This document shows, piece after piece, positions 37,328-46,105 of a stretch of DNA of 56,324 nucleotides. The DNA lies in NCBI GenBank assembly GCA_012960975.1, contig DUAE01000059.1, positions 1 to 56,324 on the forward strand. The letters run 5' to 3'. Under the pieces are notes generated by a model. That model saw nothing but the letters and a program-made list of their open reading frames with translations, was not told the origin of the DNA and made no database searches. Source of the stretch: Candidatus Poseidoniales archaeon (GTDB lineage: Archaea; Thermoplasmatota; Poseidoniia; Poseidoniales; Thalassarchaeaceae). A program made the position numbers and the translations under genes. Every line of letters starts with the position of its first letter. The stretch's first letter is position 1.

Positions 37328-38187
37328 TGGCTCTGAAATACGCTTACCACCCCGGCAATGTAGCACACTCCGGGTCACCAGAAATTAATGAAACAATGAT
37401 ACCACTGGCTCACACTCTCGGGATTAAACTGACTCCTCTCGATGGAGCTACTAGCTGTGGTGCTGGAATTATCCGCCAAGCAAACCATCGCTTGCAACTC
37501 TCGCTAAATGCACGTACCTTCGCTCAAGCTGAGGCGCTTGGATTAGAAATTATGACTCCATGTGCCGCAACAGCAGGGAATTTGTCAGAAGATTTGGCGA
37601 CACTGAGAGCCGATCCAATTCTTCTTGAAGAAATAAATGTGATTTTACAACAAACCAGTGGTTTGACTTTTGGTGGAGGCACTGAAGTCCACCATTTATT
37701 GCACGTTATCGTCGATGAATTCGGTTTGGATAAGTTGAGTACTTTGGTAAAAAACCGAGTCGATTTTTCGGTTGCTGGTTATTATGGCCCAAATATGCAG
37801 CAATCTGGGGCATGCGGGGGGGATGATGTCTTCGATCCAAATTATTTTGAGCAACTAATCTCTGCTCTCGGTGGTACTCCAGTAGAATGGGAAAGCAGAA
37901 CCCAGAGTGTTGGTGTTCCCGGTTTATTTTCTGAAGAATTAACGGTTCTTCGCCAAGCGGCCGCAGTTCTTTCTGATGCTCGTTCAGAAGGTGCTGATAT
38001 GATAGTCAGCGCATGTAATCTTTCTCACTCAATACTCGATATTTATCAAGGAAAGGCTAGCCGAGCAACTGGAATACAAACCAATATCCCTGTTACTCAC
38101 CTTTGCGAAATTCTTTCATTTGCACTAGGCCATCACACGGATAGATTTGCGCAACTGCGTACCAGAATTGCAGTTATTGGCGATTGA
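37327..38187 (+). CDS. HdrB/SdhE-like CCG-domain protein with degenerate cysteine motifs
   Basis: A 286-residue protein with two repeats of the CCG fold of heterodisulfide reductase HdrB and archaeal SdhE. The first repeat reads YHPGN (usually PGC), SCGAG (usually CCGAG) and TPCAAT (usually CxxC). The second reads YYGPNM (usually YYGC), TQSVG (usually CCG) and SACNLS (usually CPLC). Most cluster-binding cysteines are therefore missing, while the surrounding helices are well kept. ATG 37327 overlaps the stop of the flavodoxin-SdhB gene, so the two proteins probably act together. The function is unknown; a redox enzyme lacking Fe-S clusters, or a structural complex, are both possible. Confidence 0.75.
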   Translation: MALKYAYHPGNVAHSGSPEINETMIPLAHTLGIKLTPLDGATSCGAGIIRQANHRLQLSLNARTFAQAEALGLEIMTPCAATAGNLSEDLATLRADPILLEEINVILQQTSGLTFGGGTEVHHLLHVIVDEFGLDKLSTLVKNRVDFSVAGYYGPNMQQSGACGGDDVFDPNYFEQLISALGGTPVEWESRTQSVGVPGLFSEELTVLRQAAAVLSDARSEGADMIVSACNLSHSILDIYQGKASRATGIQTNIPVTHLCEILSFALGHHTDRFAQLRTRIAVIGD

Positions 38188-38190
38188 TTA

Positions 38191-40788
38191 TTACCGGTTT
38201 TGTTTTTTCCCGAACATATGCAATAATTCTCTGACCTGAACTTCTGAAATTCCTTGAATTTCTTTAATATCATCTTCTTCAGCCCATACAAGATTAGCAA
38301 AAGTTCCAAATTCCTCTAATAATTGCAAGGATAATTCAGAATCAATGCTCGGAATTGATTCAAGCATTGCTCGAACAGCAATTCTTTCATCGTCATTTTT
38401 GATTCTTATTTCACGGGCTCCGGCAGCAGCTTGAGATACTGGATCTGACCAAAATTCCGGCTTTACTGCCTCTAATCTATCTTGTGCACTACCACTTAAA
38501 CCATCAAGCATTGATTCTTCTCTTCTTGATGCAACCGTTAGGAATCGAGCGGTTTCTGCTCCATCTTTGGTCGTTACAACTGGGATTCCAAAATCTAATG
38601 ATAACGTTGTCAATGCTCCCATCAATGCATGTGGGTGAACCCTTGGATTTTGGAAAAGTCCTTCTCCCTCGATTAGAATTAAGGTGCGAGGTGCTGCGCC
38701 GACCAATCTACTGGCTTGTTCCAAAAGTCGGCCATCGACCAATGAATCAACAAAATCGCGCACAGTTTTTCTTTCTACTAAAATTCGCTCGCCAATTTTG
38801 TAATCCCCAGTAGTGAGTCTCTCGATTTTTATTTCAGCACCGAGTGCACGTAAACGTGCGATTACGGCGCTGTTCAATTCACGATCATCGGCTGTAATAA
38901 TAGCGCCTGGCACATCTGGAGGGCCAATTTCTTCGAGAGCAGATAGATCATGGGATATCGATATGGGTGGGGGGCTGTTCACTATTTTTTGAGCGGGACT
39001 ATCTGAATTTTCATCATCTTGCGATGAATTATTTGAGGCTGTTTCAAATTGCTCCAACCCTGTTTGTCCGCGTGGCCGGAACGTTTGAGGTGGTAATATA
39101 GTGACAGCAGTCTTTTTTTCCTTCATTTCAACTCGATCAGTCTCAACTATACTCGGGCGAGATTCCTCACGAACTTTCTTGATGAACTCTTTCGCTGAAG
39201 TTTTTTCTTCTGAATTTGAAACTACGAATGCGTCAAGATTTGAAAGATCAACATGTGTGGATCGTGGTAATTTTCGTCGAACTCTCTGAACTGCTCGTTG
39301 CATATTTTCTTCTTTTCGCTCGGCTGCGATCTTTGCTCCTTCATCTTTAGTATCTTCAGCAATTAGTACGACAACTTCGCCTTCACGGTGTCTGCCGGTT
39401 CTACCACGACGTTGGATTGTTCGTATTTCACTAGGTACAGGTTCGTAAAATATCACCAAGTCTGCGGATGGAATATCCAAACCCTCTTCAGCTACTGAGG
39501 TGGCTACTAATACATTGAATTCACCTTCGCGAAATCTATTTAATCGGTCAATTTGCTCCTTCGGTTTTAATCCAGTTCGTCCATTTCTGCTTGATTGACC
39601 AACAAATTGAACCGCCTTTGCCCCATCTAATCCTTCAAGAGCTAATTCGATAGCAGCGACCGAATCTCTGAAGGTAGCGAAAACGATAATCTTGCTCATC
39701 GAATCTCTTCGTAGTCGTGCTCTGACTAAACGTCTAACAGTTCCTACCTTTGTATGTATTTCATCCATCTGGTCCAAACTTTGTTTCAAACTTTGAATCC
39801 GTTTATCTCGGAGGAAGTTTTTTACAGATTTTTTTGACGAGTCCCCATCCTTTTCCATTCTACTAAGAAATTCTCTTGCTGCAGCAATTCCTTGAGATAA
39901 TAAATGGTTGAGGAGGTGATTTAAGCGCATAGCCATTGATATATTTGAAACCGAGGAGTAAGCATTTGATTCTCCGCGTTGAATTGCTTCTTGAGCACGC
40001 CCCATCGCTTGGGTTAGGCCACGGTAAGAGGGATATCCAGAGAGGACATATCTCCCGAGGCGACGTTCTCTATCGATAATTCCATTCAACCATAATCGAA
40101 GCGGCTCGGCTAATTCTCGAATTTCGTCAGGAACGATTACTTTCAATTCTTGAACATCGAGACCGGCAAGATATGAGTTTAACATTGCATCACTCGATGT
40201 TCTAATATGAATTCGTTCAACATCGAGTCGGCTACAAATTTCTTCGACAACTTCTGTGCGTGAACCCGGGCTCGCAGTTGTGGCAAGAATAAGTCCGTCT
40301 TCCGCCTGTGAATTGTATAATTCAGCAGCCTGAGCCATGGGGTGATTTCCCGTAGCGTGATGAGCCTCATCGACCACCAATAAGCAACAGTTTGAAAGAT
40401 TGAGAATTCCTTTAACAACATCGTTGCGAACGACGTGTGGTGTAGCAATGATTAATCGAGAAGAATCCCATAAATTTTCACGCTTTTTGGGAGTTATCTC
40501 TCCTGTGATGGAAATTGGATTAAGATCGTGAATATGTTTCATCACCGGTTCAAGACTTTTGAGATGTTGATCGACCAATGCATTTGTCGGTGCCAGAAAG
40601 ATTACTCCACCTGAATTAGTCCGCAATCTTTCAGCGATTACCATCCATGCGACCGCCGTCTTTCCAGCGGCGGTCGGCAACACCAACAACATCGACCCAG
40701 ATAGGGCTTCATCGACCGCTTCCAATTGATATCCTCTGGCTTCGATTGAGCCCGTGATTAAGCCAGAGTGTTGAACTTCATCGCGCAT
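38191..40788 (-). CDS. hef: Hef helicase-nuclease (FANCM/XPF family)
   Basis: An 865-residue protein. The N-terminal superfamily 2 helicase has Walker A LPTAAGKT (37-44), DEAH box VVDEAHHA, motif III TTASPG and motif VI QRRGRTGRHREGEV. A charged linker follows (about 530-620). The C-terminal ERCC4 nuclease has ITADDRE, GDYKIGERILVERKTVRDF with the conserved Glu-Arg-Lys, and a helix-hairpin-helix tail. Archaeal Hef processes stalled or branched replication forks. The gene is complete and of normal length. It is divergent from the ribosomal-protein operon and ends 3 bases from the convergent HdrB-like gene. Confidence 0.95.
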   Translation of the reverse strand: MRDEVQHSGLITGSIEARGYQLEAVDEALSGSMLLVLPTAAGKTAVAWMVIAERLRTNSGGVIFLAPTNALVDQHLKSLEPVMKHIHDLNPISITGEITPKKRENLWDSSRLIIATPHVVRNDVVKGILNLSNCCLLVVDEAHHATGNHPMAQAAELYNSQAEDGLILATTASPGSRTEVVEEICSRLDVERIHIRTSSDAMLNSYLAGLDVQELKVIVPDEIRELAEPLRLWLNGIIDRERRLGRYVLSGYPSYRGLTQAMGRAQEAIQRGESNAYSSVSNISMAMRLNHLLNHLLSQGIAAAREFLSRMEKDGDSSKKSVKNFLRDKRIQSLKQSLDQMDEIHTKVGTVRRLVRARLRRDSMSKIIVFATFRDSVAAIELALEGLDGAKAVQFVGQSSRNGRTGLKPKEQIDRLNRFREGEFNVLVATSVAEEGLDIPSADLVIFYEPVPSEIRTIQRRGRTGRHREGEVVVLIAEDTKDEGAKIAAERKEENMQRAVQRVRRKLPRSTHVDLSNLDAFVVSNSEEKTSAKEFIKKVREESRPSIVETDRVEMKEKKTAVTILPPQTFRPRGQTGLEQFETASNNSSQDDENSDSPAQKIVNSPPPISISHDLSALEEIGPPDVPGAIITADDRELNSAVIARLRALGAEIKIERLTTGDYKIGERILVERKTVRDFVDSLVDGRLLEQASRLVGAAPRTLILIEGEGLFQNPRVHPHALMGALTTLSLDFGIPVVTTKDGAETARFLTVASRREESMLDGLSGSAQDRLEAVKPEFWSDPVSQAAAGAREIRIKNDDERIAVRAMLESIPSIDSELSLQLLEEFGTFANLVWAEEDDIKEIQGISEVQVRELLHMFGKKQNR

Positions 40789-40842
40789 CGCTATTTCACC
40801 TAGTGGTCAGGGTTCAAAATACTTGCACTGCCCCATGTGTTC

Positions 40843-40863
40843 ACTTACACCCCTAAGGGGGTG
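40843..40863. promoter_or_regulatory. near-palindromic C4/G5 element upstream of the r-protein operon
   Basis: ACTTAC followed by ACCCCT and AAGGGGGTG. Its core CACCCC (848-853) and GGGGTG (858-863) form an inverted repeat with a 4-base spacer. It ends 22 bases upstream of a TATA-like TTCATATATGG. A close copy lies upstream of the 16S gene at 55861-55883. The position suggests a regulator or activator site; this is inference. Confidence 0.45.
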
Positions 40864-40884
40864 GAATCATTGATTCCCGATTCG

Positions 40885-40895
40885 TTCATATATGG
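40885..40895 (+). promoter_or_regulatory. TATA-like promoter element of the r-protein operon
   Basis: TTCATATATGG is the best TATA-like sequence between hef and rpl3. Transcription would start about 25 bases downstream, near 40915, giving a leader of about 170 bases. It has not been tested and other starts are possible. Confidence 0.45.
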
Positions 40896-40901
40896 TAGGT
40901 A

Positions 40902-41076
40902 GGTCGCAAGGCCGCTCACAACGTGAGATACCATACACCATAGGGCAATGCACAAGTATCCCGGTAATCGAAACCACATTCGTGGAATCGGTTCGGTGCT
41001 ACGGTATTTCCTTTGCGAAATGAGCCCGGTAAAACGCTGCATTGCGGCGTTGAACTGGTAAACGAAAATTAGGAGG
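40902..41076 (+). promoter_or_regulatory. structured leader of the ribosomal-protein operon
   Basis: Five hairpins in tandem: GGTC-GCAA-GGCC (40902-40913, GNRA loop), CTCAC-AAC-GTGAG (40915-40927), a two-part stem AATCGA..CCAC with GTGG..TCGGTT (40961-40996, symmetric AA/AA internal loop), ATTTC/GAAAT (41006-41021), and AACGCTGC-ATT-GCGGCGTT (41033-41051). AGGAGG (41071-41076) is the ribosome binding site of rpl3, 8 bases before its ATG. Such a leader could bind a ribosomal protein for autoregulation. Confidence 0.5.
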
Positions 41077-41084
41077 AACCCAAA

Positions 41085-42164
41085 ATGGCTGACCGTAGTA
41101 AACCCCGCCGTGGTAGCATGGGCTTTAGCCCTCGCAAGAGAGCGATTCGACCATATGGTCGTATCACATCGTGGCCGGAGACGAATTCAACAGAAATTAG
41201 GGTTCAGGGCTTTGCCGGCTGGAAAGCTGGAATGACCCATGTGTTAATTCGCGATCTCAATCCTAAGTCAACTTCTGCTGGTCAAGAAATTCGCAAAGCT
41301 GTTACTGTCGTAGAAACTCCTCCAATGATTGTTCTCGCAGTTCGTGGTTATCGAATGACTCCATACGGTATGCAAACCTCTGGTGAGTTTTGGACCAATC
41401 CTATCGATGATGGACCAAATGGATTAATGCCGCGCTTTGCTAATCAAACACGCGGCGACCGAGATGCTGACGAAGGCCGCAAGCCTGAGAAGCGCGCCGG
41501 TCGAATTCCAGTTCGTGGAAATGGTTCAAATGAAGGTGCTTTTGAAGCACTTTTGAATGCAGATCTATGCGATGTTCGTCTTGTTGTCGCAACCCAACCT
41601 CAACTCGTAAAGAGCATCAGTTCCAAAACACCTGAAATAATGGAAGTTGGAATGGTTGGAGGCGACAATTCAGAAAAGCTCGCCTGGGCAAAAGATCGCC
41701 TCGGTTCTTCAATTACTCTCGATGATGTATACGATATCGGCTCTGATGTTGATGTAATCGGTGTCACCAAAGGAAAAGGTTGGCAAGGTGCGATTAAGCG
41801 TTGGGGAATCAAACTACTCAGTCACAAGAACAGCAAACGCCGTCGTCAGGGTGGAAACATGGGTGACTTCGGAACTGGATATGTTCGAAAGACTATCCGA
41901 CAAGCGGGTCAAACAGGTTATCACCAGCGCACTGAATTGAACAAGAGAATTCTACGAATTTCTAACTCGGAAGAGTCCGATGTAACTCCGGCCGGTGGAT
42001 TCCTTCACTACGGTATAGTCTCCAACGATTACATGATTATCGAGGGAAGCCTTCCTGGTCCTGCGAAGAGGATGCTTCGCTTCCGTGATGCAATTCGCCC
42101 ACGCGCCGAACAGCACGAGGTCAATCTGACCTATGTCAGTACATCATCCAAGCAGGGGGTCTGA
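41085..42164 (+). CDS. rpl3: 50S ribosomal protein L3 (uL3)
   Basis: A 359-residue protein of archaeal L3 length. It begins with a basic segment (KPRRGSMGFSPRKR) and has FAGWKAGMTHVLIRD and the conserved tip loop near GKGWQGAIKRWG, KRRRQGGNMGDFG and QTGYHQRTELNKRIL that reaches the peptidyl-transferase centre. It is the first gene of the operon, with AGGAGG 8 bases upstream. L3 organises domain VI of 23S rRNA early in assembly. Confidence 0.97.
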   Translation: MADRSKPRRGSMGFSPRKRAIRPYGRITSWPETNSTEIRVQGFAGWKAGMTHVLIRDLNPKSTSAGQEIRKAVTVVETPPMIVLAVRGYRMTPYGMQTSGEFWTNPIDDGPNGLMPRFANQTRGDRDADEGRKPEKRAGRIPVRGNGSNEGAFEALLNADLCDVRLVVATQPQLVKSISSKTPEIMEVGMVGGDNSEKLAWAKDRLGSSITLDDVYDIGSDVDVIGVTKGKGWQGAIKRWGIKLLSHKNSKRRRQGGNMGDFGTGYVRKTIRQAGQTGYHQRTELNKRILRISNSEESDVTPAGGFLHYGIVSNDYMIIEGSLPGPAKRMLRFRDAIRPRAEQHEVNLTYVSTSSKQGV

Positions 42165-42169
42165 ACTCG

Positions 42170-43048
42170 ATGAAGGTCAAGATGTATAATTTGGTTTCAA
42201 ATGTCGAGCAAGTAGAGTTCGATGCAGGTCTTCTCGCGGAATCCTATCTCGTTGATATAAAGAATGGAAAGAACGTTACTTTGCCTTCGATGTTCGAATC
42301 TGAGATTCGAGAAGATTTAGTCCGCTCTGCAGTTCATTCTTCACGTGCTAACCGACGTCAAGCATATGGTCACCGCGAACATGATGGAAAGCGAAAGCCA
42401 CAAGCTGGAATGAAACATTCTGTTGAATGGTGGGGGAAGGGTCGTGGTGTTTCGCGAATTATGCGTAAAACTGGTCAGCGAACCGGTGCACAGAATCCCC
42501 ATACACGTGGTGGACGTCGTGCTCATGGACCAAAGGTAGCTAAAGACTGGTCACAAAAACTCAACAGCAAGCAAAAGACGCTCGCACGCAATTCTGCTAT
42601 CGCAGCAACAGCTGATTCAGAATCTGTATCCGCACGCGGACATAGATTTGATTCCAGCATAAGATTCCCAATCGTTATCGATGGATATATCGAATCCCGC
42701 GATGGATCCGATGAGAAATACAGCATTGAATCACTGCCTTTGCAGAATTCAACTCGCAAGTTCGTTGCTATGATGCACGGTCTCGGCCTTGGAGCCGATT
42801 TAGACCGTGCAAAATCTGGTCGCACTATTCGCGCAGGTAAAGGTACCATGCGCGGTCGAAAACATCGTACCCCGAAATCTATTCTATTGGTCGTCGCAAA
42901 CCGTGACGGACTTCACAAGGCTGCACGAAATGTGCCTGGCATCGATGTTGTCGCTGCTAAGGATCTGTGTGCAGAGGACCTCGCCCCTGGTGGCGACATG
43001 GGTCGTCTTACTGTTTGGACCAAATCTGCAATCGAGGCACTGGAGTGA
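42170..43048 (+). CDS. rpl4: 50S ribosomal protein L4 (uL4)
   Basis: A 292-residue protein, somewhat long for archaeal L4 (about 250-290). It has the conserved SSRANRRQAYGHREH segment and the extended exit-tunnel loop region (GKGRGVSRIMRKTGQRTGAQNPHTRGGRRAHGPK), then the C-terminal globular domain with LVVANRDGLHKAARNVPGID. It lies 5 bases after rpl3. L4 lines the peptide exit tunnel and in bacteria also autoregulates its operon; whether it does so here is unknown. Confidence 0.96.
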   Translation: MKVKMYNLVSNVEQVEFDAGLLAESYLVDIKNGKNVTLPSMFESEIREDLVRSAVHSSRANRRQAYGHREHDGKRKPQAGMKHSVEWWGKGRGVSRIMRKTGQRTGAQNPHTRGGRRAHGPKVAKDWSQKLNSKQKTLARNSAIAATADSESVSARGHRFDSSIRFPIVIDGYIESRDGSDEKYSIESLPLQNSTRKFVAMMHGLGLGADLDRAKSGRTIRAGKGTMRGRKHRTPKSILLVVANRDGLHKAARNVPGIDVVAAKDLCAEDLAPGGDMGRLTVWTKSAIEALE

Positions 43049-43053
43049 GAAAA

Positions 43054-43344
43054 ATGGTTAATCCGTACGATATTATTCAGATGCCTTGGATTACTGAGAA
43101 AACCCTCGATGCCCGTCGAATCGCTGATGTTGAGAGCGGCTATCGAGAAAACAATAACCGAATCGAGTTCATCGTTCGCCGTGAGGCAACGAAGAAACAA
43201 ATCCGTGATGCAGTCGAGCAATTGCTCGATGTGAAGGTTGCTAAGGTTAACACCCGGATCACCCTCACTGGCAAACATGCGAGCATTCGCCTCGCTGAAG
43301 GATATGATGCAGAGGAGGCTGCGCTCAAGATGGGCGCTTTCTGA
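43054..43344 (+). CDS. rpl23: 50S ribosomal protein L23 (uL23)
   Basis: A 96-residue protein starting at ATG 43054, 5 bases after the rpl4 stop. It has ITEKTLD near the start, FIVRREATKKQIRDAVEQLLDVKVAKVNT, the core of L23, and a C-terminal GYDAEEAALKMG. The upstream in-frame extension lies inside rpl4 and is not used. L23 sits at the tunnel exit and is the docking site for SRP and the translocon. Confidence 0.96.
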   Translation: MVNPYDIIQMPWITEKTLDARRIADVESGYRENNNRIEFIVRREATKKQIRDAVEQLLDVKVAKVNTRITLTGKHASIRLAEGYDAEEAALKMGAF

Positions 43345-43354
43345 GGTGGTAATT

Positions 43355-44077
43355 ATGGGTAAGAGAACAAGATCACAACGTCGCGGTTCGAGTCCAAAGA
43401 ACAAGGTCTCAAGTCACCGCTTCCCAGCTGCTAATAGATTACCTCGTGTCAGCGATAAGATGGCGGAGGTTGTCGACCTCATCCACAGTCCAGTACACAC
43501 AACACCACTCGCAAAAATCAAGTTCGATGATGGCGAAGTTGGACACATCGCAGCACCTGAGGGTGTTTCGGTTGGACAAAACCTCGCTTTCGGCGATAAT
43601 GTGTCATTGCGCCCAGGAAATGTTACTACTCTCGATCAGATTCCAGAAGGGACTCCGATTTGTAACGTCGAAAGTCGACCAGGGGATGGCGGAAAATTCG
43701 CCCGCTCCGGGGGTAACTCTGCTTTACTTGAAACCCGAATGGGTAAATACGTCCGCGTAAAACTTCCAAGTGGCAAGAGCAAAGATTTGCCTGCTAAGTC
43801 TCGCGCTACTATCGGTGTACTCGCAGGCCATGGTAGGACTGACAAGCCGCTAATGCGCGCAGGTGCTGCTCATCACCGAGCCAAGGCTCGTGGTAAGCTA
43901 TATCCAACCGTTAGTGGTGTCGCAATGAACCCTGTTGATCACCCTCATGGTGGAGGAAATCACCAGGCTGTTCACGGACCTAACTCAGTTAGCCGAAATG
44001 CTCCACCAGGACAGAAGGTCGGAAACATCGCTCCAAAGCGAACCGGTCGAGGACGAAAGAGATCAGAGGAGGCATAA
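43355..44077 (+). CDS. rpl2: 50S ribosomal protein L2 (uL2)
   Basis: A 240-residue L2. ATG 43355 follows GAGGTGG; the upstream in-frame region lies in rpl23. Conserved features are the basic N-terminus (MGKRTRSQRRG), the SH3-like core and the C-terminal NPVDHPHGGGNHQAVHG with the His residue needed for peptidyl-transferase activity. The C-terminal PKRTGRGRKR is basic and binds 23S rRNA. Confidence 0.97.
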   Translation: MGKRTRSQRRGSSPKNKVSSHRFPAANRLPRVSDKMAEVVDLIHSPVHTTPLAKIKFDDGEVGHIAAPEGVSVGQNLAFGDNVSLRPGNVTTLDQIPEGTPICNVESRPGDGGKFARSGGNSALLETRMGKYVRVKLPSGKSKDLPAKSRATIGVLAGHGRTDKPLMRAGAAHHRAKARGKLYPTVSGVAMNPVDHPHGGGNHQAVHGPNSVSRNAPPGQKVGNIAPKRTGRGRKRSEEA

Positions 44078-44080
44078 TGA

Positions 44081-44581
44081 ATGGCACGTAAATCCAAGAA
44101 AATCTTCCGCTCACCTAAACTCGCTCGGCGTCAGGCTCGCAAGCGACGTTCTCAAATTTCTGAGCGCCGCCAAAAGGAATTCCTTTGGCGTGGTTACACC
44201 ATTGAAGAACTCAAGCAAATGCCACTCTATCCTCCTGAGGATGATTATGACGCAGTTTGCATCGCTACCCTGATGCCTTCGCGTGCAAAGAGATCACTCT
44301 CCCGTGGATTGAATCTAGAATGTGATAAATTGCTGGAGAAGATTCGTGATAATAGTGACGGAAAGGTGGTCCGAACTCATTGTCGAGGGATGTATATCCT
44401 TCCAGAAATGGTTGGAACAACAATTGGTATTCATAATGGCCGAAATTTCGTGGAAATTGAATTAATTCCTGAAATGATTGGTCATGCATTAGGCGAATTT
44501 GCCCGAACACGTAACTCTGTGACACACACAGGACCTGGTGTTGGAGCGACACGTTCGTCTGCACACGTGGCATTGAAGTGA
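44081..44581 (+). CDS. rps19: 30S ribosomal protein S19 (uS19)
   Basis: A 166-residue protein. It has the archaeal N-terminal extension (about 50 residues, KKIFRSPKLARRQARKRR) and the core VVRTHCRGMYILPEMVGTTIGIHNGRNFVEIELIPEMIGHALGEFARTR. The latter is diagnostic of S19 in the 30S head. It starts 4 bases after rpl2. The length is slightly above the usual 130-150 residues. Confidence 0.96.
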   Translation: MARKSKKIFRSPKLARRQARKRRSQISERRQKEFLWRGYTIEELKQMPLYPPEDDYDAVCIATLMPSRAKRSLSRGLNLECDKLLEKIRDNSDGKVVRTHCRGMYILPEMVGTTIGIHNGRNFVEIELIPEMIGHALGEFARTRNSVTHTGPGVGATRSSAHVALK

Positions 44582-44591
44582 GGTGAGATGA

Positions 44592-45116
44592 ATGAGTAGA
44601 ATTTCAGGAAAAGCACAATCTGGATACACCCAGTTGCTCGAGGGTTCATACCTCGTATCAGCTAGGGCGGTCGGCCTCGATGTACATCACAAGCACTGTT
44701 TGCATGTCGCAAAGTTCGTCCGTGGCATGAATGCACAGGAAGCAATCGAATATCTCGAAGATGTAATCGCTAAGAAAAAGGCGATTCCATACACTCGCCG
44801 ATCTCGCCGTGGTCGTGGTGGAAATACGATGGCTGGTCACCGAAAGGGCAAGATGGGCCCTGGTAAGTACCCTAACAAAGCATCAAAGATATTCATCAAA
44901 TTGATCAATAGCGCAATGGACAATGCTCGTCAACGCTATGACACAATTGATCCAGAAGAGATGACGATTACTCACATGGCCGCACACCGTGGTCAAATTC
45001 ACCGTGGATGGAGACCACGAGCCCAAGGCCGTGCAACTCCTGATAACCACTACAAGGTAAATCTAGAGATTTTCCTTGAACACTTTGGTGAAGAGGATGA
45101 AGAGGATGAATTCTGA
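44592..45116 (+). CDS. rpl22: 50S ribosomal protein L22 (uL22)
   Basis: A 174-residue L22. It has the core KFVRGMNAQEAIEYLEDVIAKKKAIP and the tunnel-lining loop (MAAHRGQIHRGWRPRAQGRATP). It ends in an acidic tail (GEEDEEDEF). The start codon is preceded by GAGGTGAG overlapping the rps19 stop. L22 lines the exit tunnel constriction. Confidence 0.96.
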   Translation: MSRISGKAQSGYTQLLEGSYLVSARAVGLDVHHKHCLHVAKFVRGMNAQEAIEYLEDVIAKKKAIPYTRRSRRGRGGNTMAGHRKGKMGPGKYPNKASKIFIKLINSAMDNARQRYDTIDPEEMTITHMAAHRGQIHRGWRPRAQGRATPDNHYKVNLEIFLEHFGEEDEEDEF

Positions 45117-45127
45117 GGTGAAATGAT

Positions 45128-45895
45128 ATGAAGCAGAATACCATTAGAACATTCATCAATAGAAATGTTGAGCGCCAGCTCGTCCGAGAATATCTTCTGA
45201 AAGAAACCGAGCGTGCTGGATTTGGTGGCCTCGAATTTAATCGAACTCCTGAAGGAACCAAGCTTACTCTTCACGCTGAGCAAGTCGGCCGAGTAATCGG
45301 TCGCCGTGGAAAAGTAATCCATGAACTTCAACGCCGACTTCAGAACGATTTCCATTTGCAAAATCCTCATCTTGAAGTCACAGAAATTGAAGAACAGCGC
45401 CTGAATGCTCAAGTTATGGCTAGTAGATTAGCTTCCTCACTAGAGCGTGGATGGTTCTTCCGTCGCGCAGGACACAGTACTGCTCAGAACATCATGGATG
45501 CGGGTGCACGAGGTTGCCTCGTCACATTATCTGGAAAAGTCACAGGTGCACGACATCGTGTCGAGAAGTTCCAGAAAGGACACATCAAGTTCTGCGGTGA
45601 ACCAGCTCTTACCTTCATGGACAGCGGTTTCTCTACTGCTATCAAGAAACTCGGAACTATTGGGTGCTCGGTAAAGATAATGCGTGCAGGCGTTAAACTC
45701 CCTCACGAGATCACCATCTTAGAGCGCCATGAAGTTGGACTCGACCCACTCGATGAAGTTTCAATGCTTGAGGTTTTGGACGAACAACCTGAAGAAGTTC
45801 TCGAAGAAGTTACTGTAGATGTTGCAGGTGCAGAAGAAGTAGTAATGTCCGTCGTTCAAAAAATCGCTGACTTAGAATCGCAGGAGGAAGAATGA
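45128..45895 (+). CDS. rps3: 30S ribosomal protein S3 (uS3)
   Basis: A 255-residue S3. An N-terminal type II KH domain carries VGRVIGRRGKVIHEL (the GxxG loop), and the C-terminal domain has RHRVEKFQKGHIKFCGEPA. An acidic tail of about 40 residues (EEVLEEVTVDVAGAEE) follows, as in many archaeal S3 proteins. It sits at the mRNA entry channel. SD GAGGTGA overlaps the rpl22 stop; there is no gap to rpl29. Confidence 0.96.
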   Translation: MKQNTIRTFINRNVERQLVREYLLKETERAGFGGLEFNRTPEGTKLTLHAEQVGRVIGRRGKVIHELQRRLQNDFHLQNPHLEVTEIEEQRLNAQVMASRLASSLERGWFFRRAGHSTAQNIMDAGARGCLVTLSGKVTGARHRVEKFQKGHIKFCGEPALTFMDSGFSTAIKKLGTIGCSVKIMRAGVKLPHEITILERHEVGLDPLDEVSMLEVLDEQPEEVLEEVTVDVAGAEEVVMSVVQKIADLESQEEE

Positions 45896-46093
45896 ATGTC
45901 ATTTATCTCGAACCGTGATATCGCTTCAATGAACCGTGAGCAACTTGAGCGCCGTTTAGTTGAGCTTCAAGAGGAAATGCTCCAACTGCGCGCGCAACAA
46001 GCGCTCGGGGGGTCATTATCCAATTCTGGTGATTTCAAACAAACACGCCGCAGTATCGCGCGCATGTTGACAAAATTAAATGAACAATCTTAG
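45896..46093 (+). CDS. rpl29: 50S ribosomal protein L29 (uL29)
   Basis: A 65-residue protein forming the two-helix L29 hairpin (LERRLVELQEEMLQLRAQQALGG, FKQTRRSIARMLTKLNEQ). The ATG directly follows the rps3 stop. It binds near the exit tunnel together with L23. Length is typical of L29. Confidence 0.95.
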   Translation: MSFISNRDIASMNREQLERRLVELQEEMLQLRAQQALGGSLSNSGDFKQTRRSIARMLTKLNEQS

Positions 46094-46105
46094 GGGTGGA
46101 ATGGA

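Noticed and set aside
40845-41042. Small minus-strand reading frame before rpl3
   Set aside because: It lies wholly in the structured leader, has no ribosome binding site, and its composition does not look protein-coding.
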